A stretch of 64,000 nucleotides of DNA from Aspidapion aeneum (Eukaryota > Arthropoda > Insecta > Coleoptera > Brentidae), in contig OY755040.1 in the NCBI GenBank assembly GCA_963576565.1, positions 82,307,321 to 82,371,320 of the forward strand. Direction: 5' to 3'. The notes beneath the pieces were generated by a model. That model searched no databases. It saw only the letters and a list, made by a program, of their open reading frames with translations, and had not been told where the DNA came from. The translations under genes and the position numbers were made by a program. The stretch's first letter is position 1. Each line of letters opens with the position of its first letter. Shown piece by piece: positions 21,694 through 32,799 of this stretch.

Positions 21694-22133
21694 TATTTAT
21701 TTTATCTTCTCCTCTGATTAAAGTAGTAAAGATATCAAAGTGGGCGGAGCCTCAGTTGTTCCTGATCAAACCTTGGACCTAAATATGTTTTCGTGCTACA
21801 AAAACTAGCTAATCCGTAAAGAAGAAGAGGTTCGGAAGAGAAATCATTGTCCTAATATTCTCGAAAATATAAATAAACGAACGTCCAAATACATGAACGT
21901 GTGTTCCCGCTGTTACTGAAAACATCGTAAATGATTTGTGATGTCGCAACACCGTCATGCCCACAGTTTATACCGAGCAGAACAGCTGTTTATTTATTTC
22001 ATAAACGTCAAAGAAAACTACAAAATTCCAAAGAGTTTTTATGTGATTTTTCCCGAAACCTGTGACCTCAAATTCCAATTAGAATGCCTAAATAATGCAG
22101 CACACTCCCTACAATAATACGATGGAATGCCTC
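21694..22133 (+). repeat. ~440-bp module shared with the LTRs of G1
   Basis: Strongly similar along its length to 46,535-46,950 and 57,709-58,124, reading GTATTTATTTTATC at one end and GATGGAATGCCTCCT at the other. Here it lies on the + strand just before G2 pol; in G1 it lies antisense within the LTR. It may be the LTR end and leader of a G2-type element (ATATCAAAGTGGGCGGAGCC could be an LTR/primer-site join) that was captured by G1, or an independent repeat. Confidence 0.75.
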
Positions 22134-22248
22134 CTAGTAAACGCGGAAGGGCGGGTGTTAACTAATGGAAATGTAACCCCCAAAATTTACTCTATTAAGA
22201 GCTTAAAACATACAGCTGACAGCCTCAACATCGACGGACTTATAAATG

Positions 22249-22725
22249 GAAGTTAGTATCACAGTAGACACCGGTGCTGTCATATGATTGCTTAAGTCCA
22301 AAATTGTAACGAGATTTAAAATTCGACCCACAGAAAAGAAAATAACACTTAAGACTGTGACTGGGGAATTCGCCGACGTGTACAACTGGTTGAAGATTCG
22401 CCACACTGTATTAGTTGCAGAAATAGAAGACAAATTTATTTTGGGAATGGACTTGATAAGTAAACATGGATTTGCGTTTGATAATAAACTTAATACCCTA
22501 AGATTTGAGAACGAACAGTTTATTTTATCAAATAGTCACATCAATAAAGAACCAATAGAGGTAGTAGCAGTATGCAAGACAAGACTGGTTCAGTTCGGTT
22601 CGGTTCGGTTCGGTTATAGTGAGGCCATAATTTTTGGGAGGCTGGAAAGTAAAACACAAAGCTGCGTCGGACTCATAAGCCAACAGAATACACCCAACAC
22701 CTACCTCGTCGCAGTCACTAGTTAG
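22249..22725 (+). pseudogene. G2 aspartic protease region
   Basis: The active-site motif VDTGA is read at 22,266, followed two codons later by a stop, then the frame continues (KIVTRFKIRP, FILGMDLISKHGF) to 22,725. The end contains a (TTCGG)n tract at 22,590-22,615 that inserts foreign residues. LGMD-type motifs are typical of gypsy proteases. Non-functional. Confidence 0.75.
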
Positions 22726-23026
22726 AACCGATAAAGTCATTCCGATTACAGTCGCCAATATTTTTTCAAATAGTGTAAAAATTAATAAAGGGGAAGTAGT
22801 AGCATTATTTAAACCAGTTCAGAGAGTAACAAGTACTTCAGCAATTTCAGTCAACTTGGCAACATCTCACTCCAGAAGAATTTATTAAAGCGAAAATTTA
22901 TAGAAGAACAAAGCTATATCTTCGAAACTAAGAGTAGGTCGGGACGCACAAACCTTATTCATTATTACTTATGCTATCAACACTAGCGATGCCCAACCGA
23001 TAAGACAGCCCCCAAGAAGACTACCA

Positions 23027-23478
23027 ATGGCCAAACAAGAAGTTCTAAATATCATTAATAAAATGCTCAGTGACGGTGTTATTGAAGAGTCATTAAGTCC
23101 TGTGGTGTTGGTCACTAAAAAGGATGAAAGTACTAGATTTTGTGTGGACTACCGAAAACTTAACGACGACGTGACCATGAAAGATAGTTACACACTACCA
23201 AGAATAGACAACACATTAACGACATTGGCAGGATCATATTGGTTTTATACTTTTGACCTGAAAAGTGGGTATTGGCAAGTAGGAATCTTTGAAAGAGATA
23301 AAGAGAAGACAGCATCCTCTGCTGGAAGTGGACTTTACCGGTTTAATGTGATGCCATTTGGCCTATGCAATGGCCCAGCTACATTTAAAAGACTAATAGA
23401 AATCGTTCTACGAGGCCTTACTTGGAAAACCTGCCTAGTTTACTTGGATGATGTCATAGTAATGGGGAAATCATCAAG
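23027..23478 (+). pseudogene. G2 reverse transcriptase, palm
   Basis: Clear gypsy reverse transcriptase: CVDYRKLND, YTFDLKSGYWQV (motif A Asp), MPFGLCNGPATFKRLI (motif B) and YLDDVIVMGK (motif C). The sequence then runs into a 334-bp insertion, and the thumb (KFEFLGHVVSREGI) resumes near 23,885. A break just upstream (22,880-23,026) separates it from the protease. Confidence 0.9.
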
Positions 23479-23485
23479 ATCATCT

Positions 23486-23819
23486 CATATACATAATATT
23501 AATATATAAAAAAGACCTGATTGGTTGCTTTCAAAGACGTATGCATATTATTTCCATATAGTACGTAGTATTGCAATACCTACGGTACCTTACGATGCTG
23601 AATGCAAACAATTCAATGGGTATAAGTCTATCCTTTTTGCGGTCCTTAATATTATTCTTGTATTCGTTACGTCAAATCATCGGCGTACAGTTGACAAAAG
23701 CTCTATCTATGCAAATTTGGAATCTGTGCATTTTTCGTATCCTTATTTCTGAATGTTTGCATCAAACACCAACCATTGTGTAAATAGGTAACAGGGAGTA
23801 TTGGAATATTACGTATATT
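23486..23819. mobile_element. MITE with 8-bp target duplication, hAT-like
   Basis: 334 bp between GATCATCT at 23,478-23,485 and the same octamer at 23,820-23,827. The ends CATATACATAATATT and (reverse complement) AATATACGTAATATT match in 13 of 15 positions. No coding capacity. An 8-bp duplication is typical of hAT elements. It lies in the G2 pol gene, so the boundaries are confirmed by the host reading frame on both sides. Confidence 0.65.
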
Positions 23820-23827
23820 GATCATCT

Positions 23828-24607
23828 AGACAATTTACGAGATTCAGAAATGCAAATCTTCAAGAATGTTTTCTATTCCAAGAAAAATTTGAGTTCCTGG
23901 GTCACGTTGTTTCCCGAGAAGGCATCCAAACTGACGAAAAGAAGTCACAAGCAATAAAAGAATGGTTAATATAGTATAAGCTTTTTGGCTTAACAGACGA
24001 TTGTAGAAGGACTCGCCAAAATAGCGTCTCCATTACATAGACTTACAGAAGATAAAGCTTCTTACAGATGGAATATCGAATGTGACAAACAGCATTATGT
24101 TCTAATCCGATTCTCGCATATCCTATTCCAAAAGGTAAATTCATATTAGATATTGATGAGAGCAACGATGGCATAGGAGCAGTACTCTCCCAAGTACAAG
24201 ATGGGGAAGAACAGGTCATCGAATTTTTCAGCAAAAAGCTATCCAAACCAGAGAGAAATTATTGTGTTACTAGAAAAGAGCTCCTGGCCATCGTTAAATT
24301 CGTAGATCACTTTCACAAATATCTCTATAGACAAGAGTTTCTTATTAGAACGGATCATGCTGCGTTACAATGGCTCATAAAAATGAAACAACCCGAGGGG
24401 CAAGTCGCGAGATGGATAGAAAAGCTACAACAATACCATTATCAAATTAAGCACCGAGCGGGAAGGGTGTATAATAATGCAGATGCATTGTCCAGAAGAC
24501 CATGCCCTGAAGATTGTAAACATTGCAGGAAAATTGACCAGAAAGAAGAAATCACCTACGTGCGTCGGATAAAGTTAAAACTACACAACTTGACGACAAA
24601 GATGTAG
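23828..24607 (+). pseudogene. G2 thumb and RNase H
   Basis: FEFLGHVVSREGIQ marks the end of the thumb. After a damaged stretch, FILDIDESNDGIGAVLSQ, VTRKELLAIVKF, IRTDHAALQWL and GRVYNNADALSRRPC give the gypsy RNase H domain in order, with the catalytic Asp, Glu and Asp in place. Only the last part (24,383-24,607) is uninterrupted. It would degrade the RNA template. Confidence 0.85.
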
Positions 24608-24615
24608 GACCTATC

Positions 24616-25640
24616 TTGCCATTGAAAGAAGAGAACAAGCCACGACCATCATGGCAAGATATCGCAAACCAAGGGATGATATTCAAATCACTGTGGGCAC
24701 AATGGGATTCACTAATAGTAGAAGAAACCATGCTTAAACGTGCCTGGCAAAGTGCCGATCCATGGTGGAAAACCACGCGCGCACCTAGGTATAAATAAAA
24801 CCATGGACAAAATTAGAAACCGATTTTTATGGGATCAATTACTTTCAAGATGTTAAGAATTGGTGCAGCCAGCCAAGGTCCCAAAACAAGGTCCAGATGT
24901 CAAATGAAACAATATAACGTAGGCCTGCCATTTGAACGCATTGCTATTGATGAGGCCGGACCATTTCCAGAAACTAAAACGGGCAACAAATACATCCTTG
25001 TTGTCATGGATAACTTTAGCAAATGGCCAGAAGTTGTTGCTTTGCCTAACCAAGAGACCACTACAGTTGCAGAAGTTCTGGTTAATGATGTTTTCAGCAG
25101 ATTTGGCATTCCTTTGGAACTAGATTCAGATCAAGGGAGAAGCTTTTCCCGAATCTCTGACCTTTTAGGAATACATAAAACACGAACTACTGCTTTACAT
25201 CCGCAGTCAGATGGCATGGTCGAAAGATTTAATAAAACAGAAGAACATCTTTGCAAAGTTGGTGATGAGCACCAAAAAGATTGGGACGACTAAATTCCAT
25301 TGTTTTGATGGCCTACAGAACCGCCATTCACAACACGACAGGAGCTACTCCATCTAGTATTCTGTTTGGTAGAGAACTGCGGTTACCATGTGATATGTTT
25401 GGTTCACCTGAAGAAGAACACTTAGAAGTTAATAACTATGTCGAACGTTTGCAAGATATCCATGAGGTGGTTAGAGAGCGAATAGAAATAGCCAGTGACC
25501 GCATGAAGGCGAGATATGACCTGAAAGCAAACTCTTCAGGGTTCAAAGAGAATTGTTCATTCTTTACTAGGATATTATCTATGTTTAGACATATATCAGT
25601 ATGTTTTTACTGTTTGTTTAAATTTTGATTGACTAACTGC
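24616..25640 (+). pseudogene. G2 integrase
   Basis: Three open fragments (24,616-24,798; 24,829-25,293; 25,281-25,628). The catalytic core is visible: AIDEAGPFP with the first Asp, LDSDQGRSF with the second, and MVERFNKT with the Glu; HPQSDG is also typical. The N-terminal zinc finger is not recognisable. The sequence MKARYDLKANSSGFKE near 25,530 is the usual start of the integrase C-terminal domain; after this, similarity stops abruptly, so the 3' end is lost. Confidence 0.85.
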
Positions 25641-27040
25641 CACAACGAATTATTAATTTGATTAGAAAAATTGTCTTTTTTTTCTTTTTTGATATCGATT
25701 CATTTTTATTTGCCTCGAAAGTTACAATGTAAGTAAACGTTTTTTACATACATTTCTGGGAAAAAAATTTCAAGATTCCTCAAATACGTGGTGTAGCACT
25801 CCGATGGGGTTCTGGTAGAATCAGTGGACTGTTGTAAACATTGCACAGACGGCTCACGCATCTGATTTTTGGCCAAAAAGGGCTTAAGGTGAAATGCCCT
25901 CAAAGGCAGCAAGCTTAGTGTCAGTCTAAAGTAAAGAGTCTAATAGGCCTGAAAACCCATGAAACAAAACTAAAAATACTCTTTGATAGGCGTCAGAGAT
26001 GATTTATTTTAAATATTGTTTTCATAGTGCTTGAAACGTAAAATATTGTCAATATTTTAATCCGTATTGACAGCATTGTTTTCCTTGTTTTGTTTTTAAA
26101 TTTAAGCGAATTTAAAATGGATTTGAGAGAGGAAGGTAAGTAGATTCCAGAATTGCTTATTTAATAAAAAACTGATGAATTACTTACACACAGTAAAAAA
26201 TTTATTTATGACATGTAAGAACCTGACAAAAAAGCAAGAAATTTTGGATATGTCAGAGTAAAACTTTATGTCGGCTATAAACTGCCACCTAGAGATAAAT
26301 TTTATTTAAAACTACACACATCCAGGATTACTACAGTAAAAAAAAATCTGCGCCCATGTGCGCCTCTTCGATATTTTAACATATTATATTCTTGAACATA
26401 ACATGCTCCAGTGCTAACAGTTGATCACAGCCACACAAAAGACAAATAAGTAAGGTATATACTTTTGATCAAATAATCATATTCTATAGTATTTTATCGC
26501 ACTAGATCTGAATTTGTTGTCGGAATTGGGTTAGCACGTCAAACTTTTTTTCTAACCTCAAAAAAACGGTAAAATTTTAGAAAATTTACAAAAATACCCA
26601 ACAAAAAAATGATTTTTTTTTCATTTAGAACTGTGTTATCTGTATATATTTAAAAAAGCTGAATACAAATGTAATACCCCAATTGCAATTGCACATGTTT
26701 TATCTTCTTTTTCTCTCTCCCTCTTTTTTCAAAAAACTATCCACAGATCATGATTTAGAAAAATAAACCGATTGAAACCAAATTTGGTACAGAGGGGCTT
26801 TTAAGGTCGCTGAATACGAATGTTTAGTCAGATTTCCAAAATTCAATATAGCGCCTCCAGCAAGGGTACAGACTTTCAAAACTTGGCGAATGCAATATAA
26901 CATTCAATGTTTTTGAAAATCCTATCCAACTTTTTTTCTTCATTAATCTTAGACATTTTCCAAAATCATCTACCCACCTTTTTTTGGTCGGCGTCTTTCT
27001 GTACATATATAAGACTTAATAAAACAATTATTTTAATATT
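25641..27040. other. non-coding, no gene recognised
   Basis: Only short open frames. A stretch at about 26,755-27,010 (with GAGGGGCTTTTAAGGTCGCTG) looks like a dispersed repeat but was not seen elsewhere in the window. ATGGATTTGAGAGAGGAAG followed by GTAAGT at 26,117-26,142 resembles a first exon but has no support. Confidence 0.4.
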
Positions 27041-27044
27041 TTTT

Positions 27045-27130
27045 TTAGTTTTTAAAATAGCAACGTACGCCTATGATCAGTAATTCAAAAATTCTATATT
27101 TTTGGACAAATTAAGTAATGTATTGTCTAT
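27045..27130 (+). repeat. short direct repeat, left copy
   Basis: Contains AACGTACGCCTATGATCAGTA and a T-rich stretch; about 85% similar to 28,150-28,240. The two flank the RTE-like remnant. Confidence 0.7.
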
Positions 27131-27249
27131 ATGTAAGTCTATTGTCAGATAGTTTTTTGGTCATTATATTATGAAAACTATAATATCCCATAATCTTCAT
27201 ATTCTCCTGAATAAAATAGTAAAAGAAAAAATAATAACATAACAACTGG

Positions 27250-28130
27250 AAATAATCCATAACCATTATTCTATACAAGAAAGGCGATAGAGCAGACCTA
27301 AAAAGCTATCGACCTATAACACTTCTCAATGTAATTTATAAGCTTTTCACGAAAATATTAACAGGCTTTTCAGCCTTAATAACAGACAAGAAAGAAGATT
27401 TAATAAAAATGCTAAAAGAACTGGACACAGCAGCTAAAAATATAGGCTTATGAAGTACACTAAAATTAAAATCATAACAAACACAGATGAAGATATTATG
27501 ATCAGAATAAACCAAAAGAAAATAAAAACAAGTAGAGGAATATATATACCTGGGACAAATTATTAAACTAAAAAAAACCAAACAGCTGAAATCAAGAGAC
27601 GAGTAAGATTGGTCTGGGTAGCATTCGATAAATTAAGTTACATATTAAAAAATAAAAAATATTCTTTGTACCTCAAAACGAGTATGTGTAGTAGTATATA
27701 ACCAATGTATATGTACTTACCCATGGATCCCAGACCTGGTCACTTATTACAAAATCAAACATGGATAAGGTAACAAAAGCCCAAAGATCAATGGAAAGAC
27801 AAATGTTACATGTAAAGCTAACAGATAGAAAAAGGAATGAATGGATAAGAAATAAAAAAAAATTAAGGGATGTCAGAGAAGTAGCAAAATTAAAATGGAA
27901 ATTTGCCGGTCATAATATCAGACAGAAAGACGATCGACGGAACAAATGTATTGTAAACTGGAGACCTTGGGAAAATAAAACAAGTAGGGGAAGAACCTAA
28001 ATGAGATGAGCGGACGATTTAAAGAAACACGCGGGAACTAGATGGATAAACACGGCGACAGACAGAGAAGAGTGAAAGATATTGAGGGAGGCCTACGTCC
28101 GAAGATAGATTGAGGAAGGCTAAATAAATA
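27250..28130 (+). pseudogene. RTE-like LINE remnant
   Basis: Conceptual reading gives KKGDRADLKSYRPITLLN (27,285-27,340), a reverse transcriptase start, then broken sequence with YIYLGQII, and at 27,880-28,090 LKWKFAGHNIRQKDDR, NWRPWENK, GRT..MR.ADDLKKHAGT and WINTATDREEW. That C-terminal block is characteristic of insect RTE-type LINEs. Most of the reverse transcriptase is deleted and stops are frequent. The 3' end has a short (ATAG)n-like tail near 28,120-28,145. The longest surviving open piece is 27,761-28,000. Confidence 0.75.
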
Positions 28131-28149
28131 GATAGAATAGATAATATCT

Positions 28150-28240
28150 TCTTTAACTTTAAAAAAACAACGTACGCCTATGACCAGTAAATTGAAAAAT
28201 CTTTTTTTTTTGGCAAATTGAGTGAACAAGTTTATTATCT
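28150..28240 (+). repeat. short direct repeat, right copy
   Basis: Contains AACGTACGCCTATGACCAGTA; see 27,045-27,130. Too long and diverged for a target duplication; more likely the RTE element landed in or beside a tandem pair. Confidence 0.7.
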
Positions 28241-28251
28241 AGTCCTTTTAA

Positions 28252-28271
28252 CCGGTTTTTATAAAAACCGG
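28252..28271. repeat. perfect 20-bp palindrome
   Basis: CCGGTTTTTATAAAAACCGG is its own reverse complement. It could be the inner end of a foldback or a protein-binding site; no function is claimed. Confidence 0.85.
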
Positions 28272-28995
28272 GAGTAATATTATGCCTAAATTAGTTTTGG
28301 CCAAAAATTGGTTTCGGGAGCCCTCTGTGCATTGGCGCAGAAATTAATAAAAAATTGCAGCAAAAAGTTGAAAGAGAAAGAAAATGGTGAAATAGCCTCA
28401 TGGAGAGGGACTGAAGTTCCAGGGCTCTAGGTGTACACCTATATACAAGAGCTATGTGGCTTGAAGTTCCAAAACGATGGCGGCACAATTATTTTAATTA
28501 TTAGCGGAATTTTAAAGTGAATTTTCACTATTATTTAATTTTTAAATGTTGTCGGTTTCGGATATGGCAACGCGCAGCTCACGGTGTCACATATGTTCTC
28601 TGTGTTTTTGCGGACATCTGCACAGCACTTCACCCTCTATTGGAAACCATATCACTATATTTTAAATTTTATTGATATGTGAAAAACACGATAGAGGACG
28701 CTGGTAGTGCTAAAGTATATAAAATAAAGAAATAAGAATTAAAATAATAATTATTAAATTTAGAATGCATGTTACATTTTTTGCGTTTAATTCTCGCAAC
28801 TTAATGCAATTTTGCTTTAGATAAATTTTATATTAACTAAAAATTAACCCATTTACTTAGGATAAATATACATTTAAGACTAACAACTTTTTGTGTAAGA
28901 CAAAATTTTAGTCTATGAAAAATTAAATTAAATTTCGAAAATAAAAGAAAAATAAAGAGGTTTATGGAAACCGAACATATTGCCGGCCGAAAATG
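28272..28995. other. non-coding, no gene recognised
   Basis: A/T-rich sequence without convincing frames or repeats shared with the rest of the window. Confidence 0.4.
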
Positions 28996-29386
28996 CTATG
29001 CATTTTCTAAACTATCAAATAGCAAAGGACATAGCTTGGAGATTGGTCTCTTTAACACCGAGTCCCTTGTCTTGACATTAGCAACTCGATTTACACCGTC
29101 TTTGCCGAGGAATATTTCAATTATTCTACCGAGCTGCCATTGTAGCGGAGGTAAAAAACCATTCTTGATTATTACCAAGCGACCAACTTCTAGAGTACAG
29201 GTGGGTTCCAGCCACTTGCTCCTTTGTTGAAGCGTATGCAAATATTCTTGCTGCCAGCGTCTCCAAAAATCCTGATGGATTCTTTGAAGCAACTGCCAAC
29301 GAGTTAATCTATTAAATTTGTCATCTATTACGTCAACGTCAGGAAGAGCTGTCAACGGTTCCAGGGATAAAAAATTACCTGACACG
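28996..29386 (-). pseudogene. BEL-2 integrase C-terminus, fragment
   Basis: The minus strand reads LEPLTALPDVDV, RWQLLQRIHQDFWRRWQQEYL, LQQRSKW, PPLQWQLGRI and RPISKLCPLL, the standard C-terminal region of BEL/Pao integrase. It is cut at 29,386 by the 5-kb inverted-end element. The preceding part of the same domain lies at 34,429-34,563. The expected polypurine tract and LTR downstream of 28,996 were not found. Confidence 0.9.
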
Positions 29387-30047
29387 TTTTCTCGCGCCCA
29401 ACTGTTTTAGTAAAAGTTTTAAAACAGTGACGTACCGTTTGACGTCATTGGTTTGATAAGTTTGTGCCTAACTTCGCTCACCCCGTCAGGGGTCCGATTC
29501 CCGACCATACAAATAGTGTTCTATTATGGAGCGCGAACAATCTTATGTCGGGTGTCCATTAAGCGTATTATCTGAGCGGATTTTTCTTTTCTTGGGCTCT
29601 GATCAAAGTTCTCCTAAAGTGATAAAATTATTTAAAAAAATTTAAATATTTTGTTTGTGCTAATATAAACTTAAAAAGGTTAATGATATGATGTGCCTAG
29701 AGACCCGTTTCTAATAACATAATACAGCAAAAATTTATAACCTAAAAAAAATTGTGTGTGCTTAAGACCACACGGCAGAAGTGTAAACTTCAACAAGGCA
29801 AAATAATAATACTGGCCTCATCTGTATCATCATATCGCTGGCTGAATGTTCCTTTCACAGTTAGTCGACTCGAGCCGACTTCACCCGAATGAGCGTTACA
29901 TAGCCGAGCCTGACGGCTCAATTCAATTCAGTACCCACAAAAACTGCTAAACGTGCCTAAAGAAGTTTACACTTCAAAAACTTTATGACTCATACCATTT
30001 ATACCCTGTAAATTAATGCAAACAAAAAACGAGAATTTAAAAACTTT

Positions 30048-30520
30048 ACCTTAGTAGAGTTTAAAAGCGCGTAAAAGGCTTCTAGAACCGATTGTCGTGT
30101 GCACTTCATTGCTAAAATGTAAGACACAATTTAAATCATTTCTTACACCCTAAGAATGCAAAATCGACTGGTCGTCCAAAAATCGTCGTGTGCAGGAGGT
30201 GGTGGGGGTAGTTTTTCCAAAAATTTGTAAAAAATTTTGTTTGCATTTTTTGAATCTGTTAAGTGTGCTCATTACTCCACCAAAAGCATATAGTAATATT
30301 ACTATCAGAAACATTTATTTTTCAATGTTGAAAATATCGTTCCCAATGCTTTTATATGGAGTTCCCTATTAAACAAGTGCTCGCTGTATAACTTGTTATA
30401 ACTGGAGAACCCTTTGCTTAATCAAAAAAACACCTTCTGTAAACTTTGTGTATCAAAGATCAGGGATCACAATGATTTTTGAAAAATGTCAATCGGACGC
30501 ATAGTTTTTTTTTAAAGTAG
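30048..30520 (+). repeat. left inner inverted arm
   Basis: Runs with about 90% identity, as the reverse complement, against 33,108-33,610; for example GCACTTCATTGCTAAAATG (30,102) and GATCAGGGATCACAATGATT (30,457) have counterparts on the other side. Confidence 0.85.
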
Positions 30521-30675
30521 CAAAGAGTGAAGCCATGACGCGACTAACGCGGCAGACACTGACATGCGACGAAGGGTCAGATATTTTACAAATGCACGGC
30601 GGGCCAGGCGAAACGCGACTCTATGTCTTGAGACAAGTCGAGACACACATAAGTTCGTTTAACTCTCGCGGTTAC

Positions 30676-30951
30676 CAGTGGCGGATCCAGGGGGGGGGAG
30701 CACTAGGGGCCCTTGCCCCCCCCGAGAATTTTTGGAATATACAAAAAATGAGTAAAAAGTAATGTTTTTGCTAATAAAAATTCAAAATTTTTGCCTGCGG
30801 CGCATGAAAGTGTCTATTGTTATTATCATCGAAATTACAACCACTGACTAATTCAATAAAATGTTGCTTAAAAAAATAGATACCGTTTTTTACCAACAGA
30901 GAATGTCACCTAAAGTGCCCCCCCCGAGAGGCACCTCTGGATCCGCCCTTG
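30676..30951. mobile_element. 276-bp hAT-type MITE
   Basis: Begins CAGTGGCGGATCCAG followed by a G-run and ends, as reverse complement, CAAGGGCGGATCCAG followed by a C-run. It is flanked by a perfect 8-bp duplication GCGGTTAC (30,668-30,675 and 30,952-30,959). CAG...CTG-like ends and an 8-bp duplication fit hAT elements. It has no coding capacity and is younger than the 5-kb element around it. Confidence 0.85.
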
Positions 30952-31360
30952 GCGGTTACAGATGTTTAAGTTACTTACTGCTCTTTTGCTTGTGAATTGC
31001 GTTATGTATAAATGTTGTGCTTGTGTGATTTGGCCGTGAAGGGCCAAATATCAAAGGCTAGGCGTGAAGAAAAGGGAAATTTAGTTCTATATTAGAATGT
31101 GACTCTCGGCCCTACGGGCCTCCAATTTATTTCTATATTAGTATGTGACTCTCGCCCTCCCCCCCCCCCGAAGTGGACAATTTTTTTTAAATCAAGCTTT
31201 TAGGGTACCTCCCCCCTCCACTTTTATCAAAGTTGGGAAAAACGAAAATTTTTTCTATAAGAATCATAGCAATGTTGGTTTTATTGAGAAAACCAAAAAC
31301 CAAATCGGAATCGGTTTAGTTGTTTTTGACTTTGAAGGGTCATATCTCAAACTATTTTTT

Positions 31361-31860
31361 TGCTCGACTTCCGGTGACTTGACAGCCCTTGACTGAACCT
31401 ATTTCTTCGGTAAAAATATTAATTTGTGGCTTTAGATGTCACCCACTTAGTGCATTGACGCGCAACAGGTCCCTGCGTTTTTAAAAAACAGCATTATTTT
31501 AAATTTCAATTATTTGCCTATATCTCGAGACGTCAAAATGAAAAATTTATAATAACTTTATCGATATGGCCTACGAAGATCTATAAACATCAGAGAAAAA
31601 ATTTTTGATTAGTTTGGTACTTTTTGAGTTTTTGCCAAAGAACCATCAAAATTTGCCAAAAAGTGGTGCTACTTTAAAGTGTCATATTTTAAGACGCCGA
31701 CAATTAATTTTCATTATCTCGACGGCGACAGATGCATCCGTTAAAATTGTGTCTTCCAGGTGTAAACTAATTACGCTATGTCAAATTTTCTGTTTTGACA
31801 TATTATGCCTATAGCGGGGAGTGGGGGGCTCAAATCAAAAGTCTCGATTCTAATATAGAA
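31361..31860 (+). repeat. ~500-bp direct repeat, first copy
   Basis: Starts ACTTCCGGTGACTTGACAGCC and is repeated with about 85-90% identity at 32,249-32,790. Includes GGCTTTAGATGTCACCCACTT and TTAAGACGCCGACAATT. No coding similarity. Confidence 0.85.
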
Positions 31861-32239
31861 TTTAACGGGAGGCGCGTAGTTTCCCTTTCAAATATGGATT
31901 CCCGGAAGCCCGTATAGGGTCAAATCGAAAAAATGCAAGAATTTATTTCGATTTAGTTTGTCGATGCCTATTAGTGTGCCAAATTTCAGAGCTCTACGAT
32001 AAGTTTAAATCTCGAATAAAAGCACTCGCTGGCACCATTTATGTAAATGACGTCATCAGGCCAAAAAAAAATACAAAAATTTAATTTTTTAATAACAGAA
32101 ATTATTTTTACTGTCAAATTAACAAAAAAACTTCAAATAAACTTTTTTGTGGGTCGCACCCCTCCTCACCAGGGCTCCTTAAATATAAAAAACCTTAAAT
32201 TGATTATATTTTGACAATTTATATGTCAGAAACGATTTT

Positions 32240-32790
32240 GCTGCATCACTTCCGGTGACTTGACAGCCCTAGATTGAACCTATTTCTGCGATAATAAAAA
32301 AAAATTATGTGGCTTTAGATGTCACCCACTTAGTGTATTGACGCGCAATAGGTCCCTGTGTTTTTCAAAAACAGATTTTTTTTAAATTTCAATTATTTGC
32401 CTATATCTAAACAGAGACGAAAAAATAAATATTTATAATAATTTTAACGATAGGGCCTACCAAGATCTATAAACATCAGAGAAAAATTTTTAGATTAGTT
32501 TGGTACTTTTTGAGTTTTTGTCAAAAAACCATCAAAATTTGCCAAAAAGTGATGCTTCTTTGAAGAGTCATATTTTAAGACGCCGACAATTTACTTTAAT
32601 TATCTCGACGGCGACAGATGCGCTATTGTGTAGGCTTGCAAAAAAAAAACATAGTTTATTACCGTTAAAATTGTGTCTTCCAGGTGTAAACTAATTACAC
32701 CATGTCAAATTTTCAGTTTTCACATATTATGCCTATAGCAGGGAGTGGGGGGGCTCAAATCAAAAGTCTCGATTCCTCGAAGGCGCGTAG
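32240..32790 (+). repeat. ~500-bp direct repeat, second copy
   Basis: See 31,361-31,860. The second copy has extra sequence near 32,630-32,665. Between the copies is a further 380 bp of non-coding sequence. Confidence 0.85.
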
Positions 32791-32799
32791 TTTCCCTTT

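Larger units (their letters stand above)
22135..25560 (+). mobile_element. G2: decayed Ty3/gypsy LTR retrotransposon
   Basis: Protease, reverse transcriptase, RNase H and integrase remains in the gypsy order, all on the + strand, with many stops, shifts and internal deletions, and a MITE inserted after the reverse transcriptase active site. Gag is missing. No LTR pair was found in the window. It is much older than G1. Confidence 0.85.

Noticed and set aside
26117..26142. first-exon look-alike (ATG, six codons, GTAAGT)
   Set aside because: Too short, no promoter or downstream exon seen; such patterns arise by chance in this length.
29484..29515. tRNA T-arm-like sequence GGGTCCGATTCCCGA
   Set aside because: No acceptor, D or anticodon arm can be drawn around it and no A box is found upstream; at most a fragment of a tRNA-derived SINE.
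30535..30762. 75-residue frame as a host gene
   Set aside because: It runs from the 5-kb element into the hAT MITE across the target duplicate, so it cannot be a conserved gene.
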